Shown here: in pieces, positions 8,994 to 17,904 of the stretch
How positions within the stretch are numbered: the first letter of the stretch is position 1
Layout of the letters: every line of letters begins with the position of its first letter
From: Sphaerospermopsis sp. SIO1G1
GTDB lineage: Bacteria > Cyanobacteriota > Cyanobacteriia > Cyanobacteriales > Nostocaceae
NCBI GenBank assembly: GCA_010672785.1
Contig: JAAHFX010000002.1
Span: 491,368 to 530,665, forward strand
Direction of reading: 5' to 3'
DNA length: 39,298 bases
Notes under the pieces: generated by a model
Told to the model about the DNA's origin: nothing
The model's database searches: none
The model's input: the letters and a program-made list of their open reading frames with translations, nothing else
Position numbers and translations under genes: made by a program

Positions 8994-11021
8994 TTAAAAA
9001 TAAAGAATCATCATCGCCACCTCTGGATGATTATGAGCGATCGCTTCAGGTACATGATCCAACAGTGAAAATATTTGACCTTTTTGCACCACAGAACCAT
9101 TTAACAATAATAAATCGTTAGCTTGTAGTAGTCTTGAAACTTCTTTGACGAAGTTTCCTCGCAGTTTCTTGATATTTATATCTTTGGGAATTAACCCTGT
9201 TTTAATTAAATCAACATCTAATTTTTTATTAGAAACTACTTGTAAAAGTTGTAAAGAAGCTTTTAATTCAGTCGCTAAGGTTGTAGCTAATTGAATACTT
9301 TGGGAAAAAGAATGAGCTTGAGCCTGTTGAGAAGTAAAAGCTAAAAATACCCTTGATGTATTTTTAATAGGGAGAGGAAAACGACTAACTAAAACTGGCA
9401 CAGAACTACGTTGCACAATTTTATCAATTACACTCCCAAACAAATTTTCTTCGTAAGTCGAAAAACCTTTCCATCCACAAACAATCACACTAGCTTGCTT
9501 TTCTTCTGCAACTCTAGCAATTCCTTTATCAATAGATTCATCAATTCTAGCAATAGGTAAAACTTTAGTAACTGCTGCATGAGCGATCATTTCCGCAGTA
9601 TCAAGTAATTGATTTTGTCTGGTTTTATCTCCAGGAGAAATTGGTTCACCTTGTTCAATTAAGATATGTAGAGGCAATAAAGTTCCTGCTGAAGATTTAG
9701 TGACAATAATAGCTAACTGTAAAAGATTATCTTCTGTATGAGGATTAGCTACAGGAATTAAAACGCGATCGCCTAATTTTGTTAACTTTGTTTTTTCTAC
9801 ATGACCATCTTCTGGTTTCATTTTTTCTCCCCACCTTGCTGTCACCCAAGGGGAAGCAATGCAGGTAACTAAAATCATCGCAATTGTACCATTGACTGTT
9901 AATTCATCCACCAATCTAATATTATAAGCAACAGTAATTGCGGCCAAAGTAGAAGCAGCTTGAGATACAGATAACCCAAACATCACCAGAATTCTATTCT
10001 GATTAAAACCAAACAATTTACCAGAAATCCAAGCAGGAATATATTTAGAAATAATGGCACATCCTACCATTATCCCTGACACTATTAACGACTTTGGTTC
10101 TTGAATGAGAATTTTTGGATTTACCAACATCCCTACAGAAATCAAGAAAAATGGGACAAATAAATTATTGCCAATAAATTGAATTCTGTTCATCAAAGGA
10201 CTCAATGGGGGAATTAATTGCGTAATTGCCACACCTGCCAAAAAAGCACCAATAATCGGTTCAATTTGAACAACTTCTGCACCATAAGAAACAACAAATA
10301 AAGTCGCTAAAACAAAAGTAAACTCTGCTCCTTCATCATGACCAAACTTTCTAAAAAACCACTTACCCACCAAGGGAACACCCCAGAGTGTGAGGAAAGT
10401 ATAAATAATCAAAGCCGGAATTAAAAGCAACCAAAACTGAAAAGTTAAATTACCTTGATAAGCTCTAACAACAACAGCTAATACCAACAGTGCCAAAATA
10501 TTAGTAATTAAAGTACCACCCAGAGTAGTTGTGAGAACTTGCGATCGCATAATTCCCAACTTCCCAGCAATAGGTAAAGCCAACAATGTATGGGAAGCAA
10601 AACAAGAAGCCACTAATACAGAAGGCAAGAAACCATAACCAATTGCTAACATTGCCCCCGTACCCAATACCATCGGTGCAGCAAATGTTAACAACCCAAA
10701 AATTAACGCCTTATCAGCATTATATTTGAGATCATCTAAGCTAGTTTCTAAACCAGCCATAAACATCAAAAACAATAAACCAACAGTACCTAAAAGTACA
10801 ATGGTGTTATCCCTAGCCAATAAACCTAAGCCATTTGGGCCTACTATCACCCCCGCTAAAATTAAACCCACGATACCAGGAAGACGGATTTTTTCAAATA
10901 ATAGGGGTGCAATTAACATAATCCCTAAAATTGTCAAAAATACTGGTACAGGCTCTTTAATCGGGGCAGAAACCACTGCTGGAAAGTAAAAATTAATCAC
11001 ATTAATCACATCTATGTACAC
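8994..11021 (-). CDS. CPA2-family cation/proton antiporter with C-terminal universal-stress (USP) domains
   Basis: A 675-residue membrane protein. The N-terminal two thirds (about 20-400) hold many hydrophobic helices of the Na+/H+ exchanger fold, with family motifs GLILAGVIVGPNGLG, LLFLMFMAGLE and EPIIGAFLAGVA. The soluble remainder (about 415-675) looks like two USP-type domains; the first includes ASVIVCGWKG and SSVPVLVSRFPLP. It probably exchanges Na+ or K+ for H+ in the cytoplasmic or thylakoid membrane, with the USP part sensing nucleotides or stress; ion and direction are not deducible. The gene stands alone, with 426 bases before the upstream cutA. Its stop codon abuts a MITE-like element. 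Confidence 0.9.
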   Translation of the reverse strand: MYIDVINVINFYFPAVVSAPIKEPVPVFLTILGIMLIAPLLFEKIRLPGIVGLILAGVIVGPNGLGLLARDNTIVLLGTVGLLFLMFMAGLETSLDDLKYNADKALIFGLLTFAAPMVLGTGAMLAIGYGFLPSVLVASCFASHTLLALPIAGKLGIMRSQVLTTTLGGTLITNILALLVLAVVVRAYQGNLTFQFWLLLIPALIIYTFLTLWGVPLVGKWFFRKFGHDEGAEFTFVLATLFVVSYGAEVVQIEPIIGAFLAGVAITQLIPPLSPLMNRIQFIGNNLFVPFFLISVGMLVNPKILIQEPKSLIVSGIMVGCAIISKYIPAWISGKLFGFNQNRILVMFGLSVSQAASTLAAITVAYNIRLVDELTVNGTIAMILVTCIASPWVTARWGEKMKPEDGHVEKTKLTKLGDRVLIPVANPHTEDNLLQLAIIVTKSSAGTLLPLHILIEQGEPISPGDKTRQNQLLDTAEMIAHAAVTKVLPIARIDESIDKGIARVAEEKQASVIVCGWKGFSTYEENLFGSVIDKIVQRSSVPVLVSRFPLPIKNTSRVFLAFTSQQAQAHSFSQSIQLATTLATELKASLQLLQVVSNKKLDVDLIKTGLIPKDINIKKLRGNFVKEVSRLLQANDLLLLNGSVVQKGQIFSLLDHVPEAIAHNHPEVAMMILYF

Positions 11022-11367
11022 AGATATTTTTCAGGGACTACTTTGTTATTTTCCTAACATATCCATTAATTAGTAAAAATACAAATACCATGAGTATCTG
11101 TTTTTATATATATTTCTAAAAATTAAGTAGGAGCAAACCCCCCTGCCCTATAGAATAAAATCAAACCTTAGCATTTTCAGGCTTTGAGAAAATAAAATAA
11201 CCCTGCCATATCCCCAAGAAAATTTCTAACGCTGATCTACCTATTTAGCTAGTCTCCAGATTTACTCAGCCAGACATATTTAATTTACTAATATAAGATC
11301 AACAACAAAACTATTGCCATTTCATTCAACCAGTGATATATTTTGGTTGTGTGTGAGGAGCAAAGTT
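11022..11367. other. Spacer upstream of the antiporter gene, with a CTCCTCACAC motif
   Basis: There is no gene here. The region should hold the antiporter promoter on the minus strand. On the minus strand, 11351-11360 read CTCCTCACAC, which matches ten of the eleven bases of the unpaired core known from the cyanobacterial small RNA Yfr1 (ACUCCUCACAC). The motif sits between the strong hairpin at 11368-11416 and a weaker inverted pair, CAACCA/TGGTTG (about 11329-11350). The weaker hairpin has no T-run after it, so a Yfr1 gene is possible but not convincing. Confidence 0.35.
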
Positions 11368-11416
11368 CAAAAAGCGTTTGGGGTGGAAACACGGCAACAC
11401 TCCCAAACGCTTTTTG
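11368..11416 (-). terminator. Strong terminator-like hairpin after cutA
   Basis: There is a perfect 15-bp stem, CAAAAAGCGTTTGGG at 11368-11382 paired with 11402-11416, with a loop of 19 bases. It lies 32 bases past the cutA stop codon. Read on the minus strand, the stem ends GCTTTTTG, so a U-run is built into the 3' arm, as in an intrinsic terminator. The symmetry would also allow it to act on the plus strand. Confidence 0.8.
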
Positions 11417-11447
11417 CTTAGAATTATTAATAAATAAATTCAAGAAC

Positions 11448-11771
11448 TTACTTTATGGTCTGAGTTTGTGCAGTTAGCCAATTCAAATAATCTTGGTTTC
11501 CTAATTCAATCGGTAAAGCTATTACACAAGGTACTTCATAGGAATGTACAGATTTTACTTTTGCCGTTAACTCTACAAACAAATCACGGCGAGTTTTCAT
11601 AATCAAGATACATTCTTTATCTACCTGTATTTGATCATTCCACCAATATATACTTTCCATGCCATCAATAACATTAGCACAGGCCGCAAGACGACTTTCT
11701 ACTACTGCTTTCCCCACAGCAATAGCCTCAGTACGATCTTGACAAGTGACATACACAAAAACATTATCCAT
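11448..11771 (-). CDS. cutA: CutA family divalent-cation tolerance protein
   Basis: The product has 107 residues, the normal length of CutA1. It shows the family pattern VTCQDRTEAIAVGKAVVESR near the start, then LAACANVIDGMESIYWW and SVHSYEVPCVIALPI. CutA forms very stable cytoplasmic trimers; it is linked to copper and other divalent cation tolerance, but its biochemical role is unsettled. It is the last gene of a likely minus-strand cluster with the lipoate-ligase-like and YbjN-domain genes, 64 bases after the former, and is followed by a strong terminator hairpin. Confidence 0.96.
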   Translation of the reverse strand: MDNVFVYVTCQDRTEAIAVGKAVVESRLAACANVIDGMESIYWWNDQIQVDKECILIMKTRRDLFVELTAKVKSVHSYEVPCVIALPIELGNQDYLNWLTAQTQTIK

Positions 11772-11835
11772 ATTATTGCCTATCTTCTCTTATTTCTTCG
11801 TCTCTTCCTTCGTGGTTAATTCATATCATATCTGG

Positions 11836-12573
11836 TTAAATACGCAGATCATCAAGAACATTCAAAATTTCTTCCCACTCATAATCAGAAATAGGACTAA
11901 CTTCAACCTGCATATCAAAAACATCACAAGCTGCATTGATTAAACTATGAATAATTATTTCTTGATCTAAATTTTCTGGTAACTCAACTGCCTTAAAAGT
12001 ATTCTCCCCAAAAACCTGATTGAACAAATCTGCATTTGGGTGTAAAATCATAGAACCATGTTGTAAAATTGCACATCCCTGTCTGAGTTGGGAGCTACCA
12101 ATTAATTTACTGCCATTCGATAGAATTAAATCTGCACCCGTCGCAGTTGCAAAACAATTCGGATTGTGGATATAACCACGACCAGCTTTTCCATAACTTA
12201 ACTCTACACCTAGCGATCGCCAGCCTTGAATCAAAAACTCACAAATTTTGGTATAAGCTTGTAAACGACTCCCAGCAATGCCAGAAACAATAATTGCATA
12301 GGTTAAATCACCTTGATGTAAAACCGCTCTCCCACCACTAGGACGACGAACTAAATCTAACTTATCACCTGCAAAAGTTAGATTGTGCCAAAACTCAGGA
12401 TACTGTCTTTGATGATAGCCTAAAGAAATCGCAGGTGGCGACCAAGTATAAAACCTTAACGCAGGAGGATGCTTTCCCTGCTCATGCTGTTTTAATAACC
12501 ACTTATCAACCGCCATTTGTAGATTACCAGCAGCTGCAAAATGAGGAATTAGTCGCCAAACCTGTTTTACCAC
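11836..12573 (-). CDS. Lipoate-protein ligase A family protein
   Basis: A 245-residue protein of the biotin/lipoate A/B ligase fold. The hallmark RRPSGGRAVLHQGDLTYA lies near residues 72-90, followed by the ligase-type lysine segment GSKLIGSSQLRQG and ILQHGSMIL. Members attach lipoate or octanoate to E2 subunits and the glycine cleavage H protein in the cytoplasm. The length is shorter than E. coli LplA and fits the single-domain LplA-like or LipM-like form, so ligase versus octanoyl transferase is open. It lies 30 bases after the YbjN-domain gene and 64 bases before cutA, all on one strand, which suggests cotranscription. Confidence 0.88.
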   Translation of the reverse strand: MVKQVWRLIPHFAAAGNLQMAVDKWLLKQHEQGKHPPALRFYTWSPPAISLGYHQRQYPEFWHNLTFAGDKLDLVRRPSGGRAVLHQGDLTYAIIVSGIAGSRLQAYTKICEFLIQGWRSLGVELSYGKAGRGYIHNPNCFATATGADLILSNGSKLIGSSQLRQGCAILQHGSMILHPNADLFNQVFGENTFKAVELPENLDQEIIIHSLINAACDVFDMQVEVSPISDYEWEEILNVLDDLRI

Positions 12574-12603
12574 AAAATTCCCAAACCTATATTGATCAAA
12601 AAT

Positions 12604-13080
12604 CTAAGCTCCACCAAACTCTTCAATTAAAGCCTCATCATTATCATCTGCAATGGTAGCAACAATTGTAATGATACGGGAAATTTCCCCCGGCGATAAC
12701 TCCGCTACTGTGCGAGTAGATATAACTACCACTTGATCATTAATAATACCAAAACGAGCTTCAAAGGTACTGGTGCAGTTCAATTCTAACAAATAGCGCA
12801 TCAGTCTTGGTTCATCTCTAGCTGGTAGTTTGAGGACTGCTGACCAAACTGTAATTGTATCTTCATCACTTAAACCTGTTAATCTAATGAAGACTTCCAC
12901 ACTACCATATTTGAACTTCCACAAATGAACTCCATTTGTTTCACTCACCATAGCACTATTATCTTCTTCTAAAGTGCTAATCACATTTTCTATTAATTCG
13001 ATGTGATTGGGGACTGAAGTTTCTTCCATCAGTTCATCAGTAAATTCATCAGCATTAAGGGTTTCTTGGTTACTTGTCAT
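12604..13080 (-). CDS. YbjN-domain protein
   Basis: A 158-residue acidic soluble protein. The region from about residue 25 to 150 has the alpha/beta pattern of YbjN, a fold related to type III secretion chaperones, with VHLWKFKYGSVEVFIRL, LPARDEPRLMRYLLELN and ISTRTVAELSPGEI. Function in cyanobacteria is not established; a chaperone or protein-binding role is inferred from the fold. The start is well supported: AGGAGT lies five bases before the ATG at 13080. It heads the likely cluster with the lipoate-ligase-like gene and cutA. Confidence 0.88.
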   Translation of the reverse strand: MTSNQETLNADEFTDELMEETSVPNHIELIENVISTLEEDNSAMVSETNGVHLWKFKYGSVEVFIRLTGLSDEDTITVWSAVLKLPARDEPRLMRYLLELNCTSTFEARFGIINDQVVVISTRTVAELSPGEISRIITIVATIADDNDEALIEEFGGA

Positions 13081-13410
13081 AGTTACTCCTAAAATATTGT
13101 TTCTGCTTCAATTTATAACTACTTTATCCTGTATGGGCAAAATTGGTTGATATGGTTAGTAAAGGTAAATTTCAGCCAGGGGATAGCAAACAAGAAATAA
13201 AACATAAAGGTTTCTACCTAGCTTTGATAAAATCAACTATTATTTCTATACAGTTATAAGTAGTAGTGCAAAATAAATTTTATAGTTTGGAGAGGGAACT
13301 CTTAACAGGGAACAGGCAAGAAATACAGCCAGTTCTGTTTTCAATCAATAGTGTGCAATTAATTTTGCTAATGTATCTAAATTTCTAATTGACTTTAATT
13401 GAGATAAATT
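13081..13410. other. Divergent spacer holding a repeat element of family 2
   Basis: This spacer lies between the YbjN-domain gene and the Rieske gene and must hold both promoters. From about 13256 to 13375 it carries a copy of the family 2 element described at 14478-14632: AGTGCAAAATAAATT on the left and CAATTAATTTTGC on the right. The inner text GAACAGGCAAGAAATACAG is also present near 22856. Nothing else is recognisable. Confidence 0.6.
13256..13375. mobile_element. MITE-like element, family 2, copy upstream of the Rieske gene
   Basis: The ends are imperfect inverted repeats: GTGCAAAATAAATT near 13267, and AATTAATTTTGC near 13358 as its inverse. The middle contains GGGAACAGG heptamer text and AAGAAATACAG. 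A closely related right half is at 22853-22922, and the copy at 14478-14632 lies on the other side of the Rieske gene. It encodes nothing; mobility is inferred from dispersion and symmetry only. Confidence 0.6.
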
Positions 13411-14478
13411 ATGCAGCAAATTATATCTAGCTTCAATTCTACACTTAACTCATCAAACACCAACAGTGTGCGCCGTTTAGGCATTAACTCCAATCACTGG
13501 TATGTAGTAGCAAGAAGTAATGAAGTTAATAAAACACCTATAAGTGTAAAAGTTTGGCATCAATCCATCGTACTTTATCGAGATAGTACAGGAAAAGTTG
13601 TCGCCTTAGAAGATAGATGTCCCCATCGTCAAGTCAAACTCAGTCACGGGCAAGTAATTAATGATAAATTAGAATGTGCTTATCATGGATGGCAATTTAA
13701 CAGTCGAGGAGAATGTGCAGCAGTTCCCTATTTAGCAGCAAATCAAAAACTACCAAGTTGTCAAATTCGTCATTATCCAGTCACAGAACAAAATGGTTTT
13801 ATTTGGTTATTCCCTGGTAATGAAGCACCAAAAACAGAACCAATGGGTGTACCAGAATGGGATCATCTTAACTATATTGCCACTGTTTCTGTCATTAATA
13901 CCCAAGCTCACTATTCCTATTTAATTGAAAATTTGATGGATATGTATCATGGACATTTACATCAAGATTTACAAGCATGGGCAGAAGCATCACTACAAAA
14001 TATTGATGAAGATGAAAATAGTATTCATGCCCATTATACAGCCCAAAGTTATTATAGGATAGATAAAATTTGGTCAATTTCGCAATTATTCTTCCCCTCC
14101 TTACGGCGTTTACATCCTGAACCTTTGGATGTAAGTTATATTTATCCACATTGGGTTTCTACTTTGGGAAAGGACTTTAAAATTTACTGTTTATTATGTC
14201 CAGTTAGTGAAACCCAAACTAAAGCCTATCTGATTCATTTTACTTCCTTAAATGCATTTTGGAGATTACATAAATTACCAATTTGGTTTAGAAGGCTAAT
14301 TAAGAATAGTTTATTTGGTTCTGCTCAAAAGTTACTAGATGGTTTGGTAATCCAAGATATCAAAATGATTGAGGAAGAACAACAGGCTTTTTTACAAAAC
14401 TCGGCTATCAAGAATTATGAATTAAATCGAGCTTTAGTAAGTGTGCAGAAATTGATGAAAAATCAACTTAAGTCATAA
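13411..14478 (+). CDS. Rieske non-haem iron oxygenase (alpha-subunit type)
   Basis: The product has 355 residues. The Rieske [2Fe-2S] site is complete: C70-P-H72 and C89-A-Y-H92 (CPHRQ, CAYHGW). The catalytic domain carries NLMDMYHGHLH, where H180 and H184 are the likely mononuclear iron ligands. The family oxidises aromatic rings, pheophorbide or carotenoid-like compounds, and demethylates vanillate-type substrates using ferredoxin electrons. The substrate cannot be told here. No partner reductase is adjacent, so it probably uses cellular ferredoxin. The gene is bracketed by two copies of the family 2 repeat, and its TAA stop overlaps the end of the downstream one. Confidence 0.9.
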   Translation: MQQIISSFNSTLNSSNTNSVRRLGINSNHWYVVARSNEVNKTPISVKVWHQSIVLYRDSTGKVVALEDRCPHRQVKLSHGQVINDKLECAYHGWQFNSRGECAAVPYLAANQKLPSCQIRHYPVTEQNGFIWLFPGNEAPKTEPMGVPEWDHLNYIATVSVINTQAHYSYLIENLMDMYHGHLHQDLQAWAEASLQNIDEDENSIHAHYTAQSYYRIDKIWSISQLFFPSLRRLHPEPLDVSYIYPHWVSTLGKDFKIYCLLCPVSETQTKAYLIHFTSLNAFWRLHKLPIWFRRLIKNSLFGSAQKLLDGLVIQDIKMIEEEQQAFLQNSAIKNYELNRALVSVQKLMKNQLKS

Positions 14479-14632
14479 GTATTTGTGCAAAATAAATTTG
14501 ATATTTGGGAGAGGGAATAGGGAATAGGGAACAGGGAATAGGGAACAGGGAACAGGAAATAGGTAAGAGCTAAAGAGATTTTTGTTCCTTCCAAAAATGT
14601 TAAATTAATTTTGCTTAGGTACTTAGCTTTTC
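14478..14632. mobile_element. MITE-like element, family 2, copy downstream of the Rieske gene
   Basis: Left end AAGTATTTGTGCAAAATAAA and the inverse of the right end, AAGTACCTAAGCAAAATTAA, agree at most positions. Inside, 14511-14560 is a GGGAATA/GGGAACA heptamer run. The left end overlaps the stop codon of the Rieske gene (TCATAAGTA). The right end leads directly into the compound hairpin/heptamer array. Confidence 0.65.
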
Positions 14633-14633
14633 C

Positions 14634-15430
14634 GAACTACGAATTACGTAAGCGAAGCTCTCCTGAAAGGAGCATTACGAATTACGAATTACGTAAGCGA
14701 AGCTCTCCTGAAAGGAGCATTACGAATTACGAATTACGAATTACGAATTACGTAAGCGTTGCTCTCCTGAAAGGAGCATTACGAATTACGAATTACGTAA
14801 GCGAAGCTCTCCTGAAAGGAGCATTACGAATTACGAATTACGAATTACGAATTACGTAAGCGAAGCTCTCCTGAAAGGAGCATTACGAATTACGAATTAC
14901 GTAAGCGAAGCTCTCCTGAAAGGAGCATTACGAATTACGAATTACGAACTACGAATTACGTAAGCGTTGCTCTCCTGAAAGGAGCATTACGAATTACGAA
15001 TTACGAATTACGAATTACGTAAGCGTTGCTCTCCTGAAAGGAGCATTACGAATTACGAATTACGAATTACGAATTACGAATTACGAACTACGAATTACGT
15101 AAGCGTTGCTCTCCTGAAAGGAGCATTACGAATTACGAATTACGAATTACGAATTACGTAAGCGTTGCTCTCCTGAAAGGAGCATTACGAATTACGAATT
15201 ACGAATTACGAATTACGAATTACGAACTACGAATTACGTAAGCGTTGCTCTCCTGAAAGGAGCATTACGAATTACGAATTACGAATTACGAATTACGAAT
15301 TACGAATTACGAACTACGTAAGCGTTGCTCTCCTGAAAGGAGCATTACGAATTACGAATTACGAATTACGAATTACGAATTACGAATTACGAACTACGTA
15401 AGCGTTGCTCTCCTGAAAGGAGCATTACGC
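14634..15430. repeat. Compound array: 13 hairpin units separated by ACGAATT heptamers
   Basis: Thirteen copies of a 31-base unit that reads ACGTAAGCG, then AA or TT, then GCTCTCCTGAAAGGAGCATT are separated by runs of the 7-mer ACGAATT (some ACGAACT). The number of heptamers between successive units is 2, 4, 2, 4, 2, 4, 4, 7, 4, 7, 7, 7. Units 1, 2, 4, 5 and 6 carry AA; units 3 and 7-13 carry TT. Each unit can fold: CTCCT-GAA-AGGAG extends with one bulge to TGCT/AGCA and CGTAA/TTACG. The last unit contains the stop codon of the histidine kinase gene. Open frames across it are repeat artefacts. Confidence 0.97.
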
Positions 15431-17224
15431 ATTACCTAAATTCTTACTATCAATTTCCAACTCATTCACAGGAACAATAACTGGTTGTTGATAAAGGGGA
15501 ACAGTAAACGTAACCGTTGAACCTAGACCTTCACCTAAACTATAAAAATGTACTTCACCACCCATTGCCTCAATCAGTTTTTGAGATATAGTTAAACCCA
15601 AACCTGTACCACCATAATGACGAGTCCGAGAACCGTCAACTTGTGAAAATAACTGAAACAACTTATCCTGTTTATCCAAAGAAACGCCAATACCCGTATC
15701 TGCAACCCTAACTTTCACCATACCCGGTACTGGAGGTTTATTAGACTTACCTTTACCCTTTTTAATCACTAAATCAGCACTAATAGTAACTCCACCTTCA
15801 TGGGTAAACTTAATCGCATTACCCACTAAATTTAGCATCACTTGTAACAACCGTTGATAATTACCTTGAACAACAATTTGATCGGAAGTAACAGGCATTT
15901 GCATCTGGAAACTAAGATTTCTCATTTCTGCTTGGGGACGGGTAAAGTTTTCCACATCCAGAAATAACTCATGGAGTTTAACTGGTGAACAATCTAACTC
16001 CATTTTCCCAGCTTCAATTTTGGCAATATCCAAAATGTCATTGAGAATATTTAAGAGATGAATAGACAATTGATGTGCTTCAGAGACAAATTGATGTTGT
16101 TCTTCTGGATCATCTGCCATCCCTTCTATAATCAACTTTAAAAAGCCAATCATGCCATTTAAAGGAGTACGAATTTCATGGGAAACATTAGCCAAAAATT
16201 CAGTTTTCAGGCGAGATGCTTCCTCCGCTTGTTGTTGAGCGTCTTTTAACTCCTGATATAATATAGAATGCGCGATCGCTGTCCCCAATTGATCTGCTAA
16301 TTCTTTGGTCAATTCTAGTTCCGTTTCAGTCAATAGTTTATAATCTTGACTTAAACTTAAAGCTACCAACCCATTAGCCTGATCTTGATAGTTAGTGGCA
16401 AACAACAAAAACTTTTGCGGTTGGGAATGATTGGGAACATATAACTCAGTAATACTGGGCTTTAGAGTTTTCAAAGCTTGCTTAAAAGCAGGTTCTGACG
16501 ATATATCAACCTCTAAACCTAACAGTGGCTTTAATTGAGGACGATGATATTCAGCAGTGATCTGTACCTTTTCATTTTTTGGTTGGTAGGGAAAAATTAC
16601 ACAGCGTTCTAAATTGAGAGTTCGCCCCAAACTATCAACAGCACACTGCCAGATAATCTGTATATCTAAAGTCCGGCGGATATTTCTAGTAATTTTATGT
16701 AGTAATTTTTGATATCGCAATGATATCTGTTGTACGCTCCTCTCCCCCAAACTTAACTCTATTTTAGAAGCAGCGGTTTTATCTGTCTGATGAATTTCCT
16801 GACCATTTGCAGGGCATGGTAACAACCTACCCATGACCAAAACAGTAGTTGCAGGTTGGCCCAATTTTGGTAGCACTGGAGTCATTGTTAACTCCAACTC
16901 AATCAACAACTGATTGCACTTAAACCTGCATTCAAATTTTTCTGGAATTAAAGTAGTGAGAACTTGGCGTAGTCGTTGCTGATAAGTGGCCTGATCTACA
17001 GCCACAAAAATCTCTTGTTGATTGAGAACATCAACTACCTTATCAGTCTCCAAATTTAGAAGTTCACTATATTGCCAATCAAAGCTCAGATATGAGCCTG
17101 TTTCATCTTGAGTATATATCAACTCACAGCCAATAGTGGGTGATGAGCCATCTGCATTGCTGTAGGTAGACTCTGGGTTCTGAGAAAATAAACTTGGTAA
17201 TTGGTTTTTCGCAGTAATAGTCAT
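15425..17224 (-). CDS. Soluble GAF-domain sensor histidine kinase
   Basis: The product has 599 residues with no membrane helix. The N-terminal part (about 30-140) resembles a PAS-like sensor. A GAF-like domain covers about 185-325, followed by a short coiled coil. The HisKA domain carries NVSHEIRTPLNG, with phospho-acceptor H349. The ATPase domain has the N box NLVGNAIKF near 462, DTGIGV near 511 and GGTGLGLTIS near 535-543. All catalytic boxes are intact, so it should autophosphorylate and signal to a separate response regulator; none is adjacent. The ligand is unknown. The last codons (GNA, TAA) lie in the terminal unit of the large hairpin/heptamer array, so the C-terminus may have been set by the repeat. 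Confidence 0.93.
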   Translation of the reverse strand: MTITAKNQLPSLFSQNPESTYSNADGSSPTIGCELIYTQDETGSYLSFDWQYSELLNLETDKVVDVLNQQEIFVAVDQATYQQRLRQVLTTLIPEKFECRFKCNQLLIELELTMTPVLPKLGQPATTVLVMGRLLPCPANGQEIHQTDKTAASKIELSLGERSVQQISLRYQKLLHKITRNIRRTLDIQIIWQCAVDSLGRTLNLERCVIFPYQPKNEKVQITAEYHRPQLKPLLGLEVDISSEPAFKQALKTLKPSITELYVPNHSQPQKFLLFATNYQDQANGLVALSLSQDYKLLTETELELTKELADQLGTAIAHSILYQELKDAQQQAEEASRLKTEFLANVSHEIRTPLNGMIGFLKLIIEGMADDPEEQHQFVSEAHQLSIHLLNILNDILDIAKIEAGKMELDCSPVKLHELFLDVENFTRPQAEMRNLSFQMQMPVTSDQIVVQGNYQRLLQVMLNLVGNAIKFTHEGGVTISADLVIKKGKGKSNKPPVPGMVKVRVADTGIGVSLDKQDKLFQLFSQVDGSRTRHYGGTGLGLTISQKLIEAMGGEVHFYSLGEGLGSTVTFTVPLYQQPVIVPVNELEIDSKNLGNA

Positions 17225-17443
17225 TAATCGAGTTGGATAGACAAAGTGCTTGCCACCGTGCTTGTACTAAAGCTGTTTAAATTTTGGCATAAACTTTTAC
17301 AGCTTTCATACTTTTGATTATGTATTTTTGACTTTTCTGCTATTTTGAGCATGAAAATTTACATTTTGTATCATTATTTTTGGGCAATGGGTAATTGATA
17401 ACTATTATCCACCCAATCCCCAAAATCCAATTTCCAAATCTGA

Positions 17444-17674
17444 TCAATCATTCCATTCCCCTCTGGGAGGGACAGGTGTACGTATTGGTGTACGTGTTAA
17501 CTCATCATCTCTGGGTACATCACCTCTTAACCATTGACGGATGGCTACTTCAATAACTTTACTAGGATCATTAGTAAGATGTTGAATTTGAGTGATTAAC
17601 TCAGAGTCCAAACGGACAGCAATTTCTACTTTTTCAGTTTGTATTTTTTCGTTAGGTTTTTCTGGCATATTCAT
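17444..17674 (-). CDS. Small ribbon-helix-helix-like protein
   Basis: A 76-residue hydrophilic protein. Residues about 16-48 (VEIAVRLDSELITQIQHL, then VIEVAIRQWL) have the strand-helix-helix pattern of CopG/Arc-type DNA-binding proteins, and the tail is rich in Arg, Pro and Thr. It could be a small regulator or an antitoxin-like protein, but no toxin gene is next to it. No good ribosome site is visible; a second ATG two codons in is an alternative start. It is divergent from lepA. Confidence 0.65.
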   Translation of the reverse strand: MNMPEKPNEKIQTEKVEIAVRLDSELITQIQHLTNDPSKVIEVAIRQWLRGDVPRDDELTRTPIRTPVPPRGEWND

Positions 17675-17904
17675 AAATTTTTTCCCAAGATATTAACAAC
17701 TTCATGCAATCAGTATGATTGTGGCAGTTCTAATATACAGTGTCATCATATCCTGAAAAATAATTCAACTATGATTGTGGCATTGAGTTATTAACTTCCC
17801 CCATCACCCCACCTCCCCAGAAGTAAGGGAAGATAGCGGTTTTTTGTTAAAATACATAAAGTAAATAGATTAAACTTTGATTGCTGCTTAAGCAAAGATA
17901 GTAT

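Noticed and set aside
14611..14859. Open frame of 82 codons reading YELRKRSSPER repeats
   Set aside because: It is the translation of the hairpin/heptamer array; the pattern follows the DNA repeat and there is no ribosome site.
14634..15430. CRISPR array
   Set aside because: There are no unique spacers: the intervals are multiples of one heptamer, and no cas genes are near.
17444..17674. Toxin-antitoxin pair
   Set aside because: The small ribbon-helix-helix-like gene has no neighbouring toxin frame on either side, so it was left as a single small gene.
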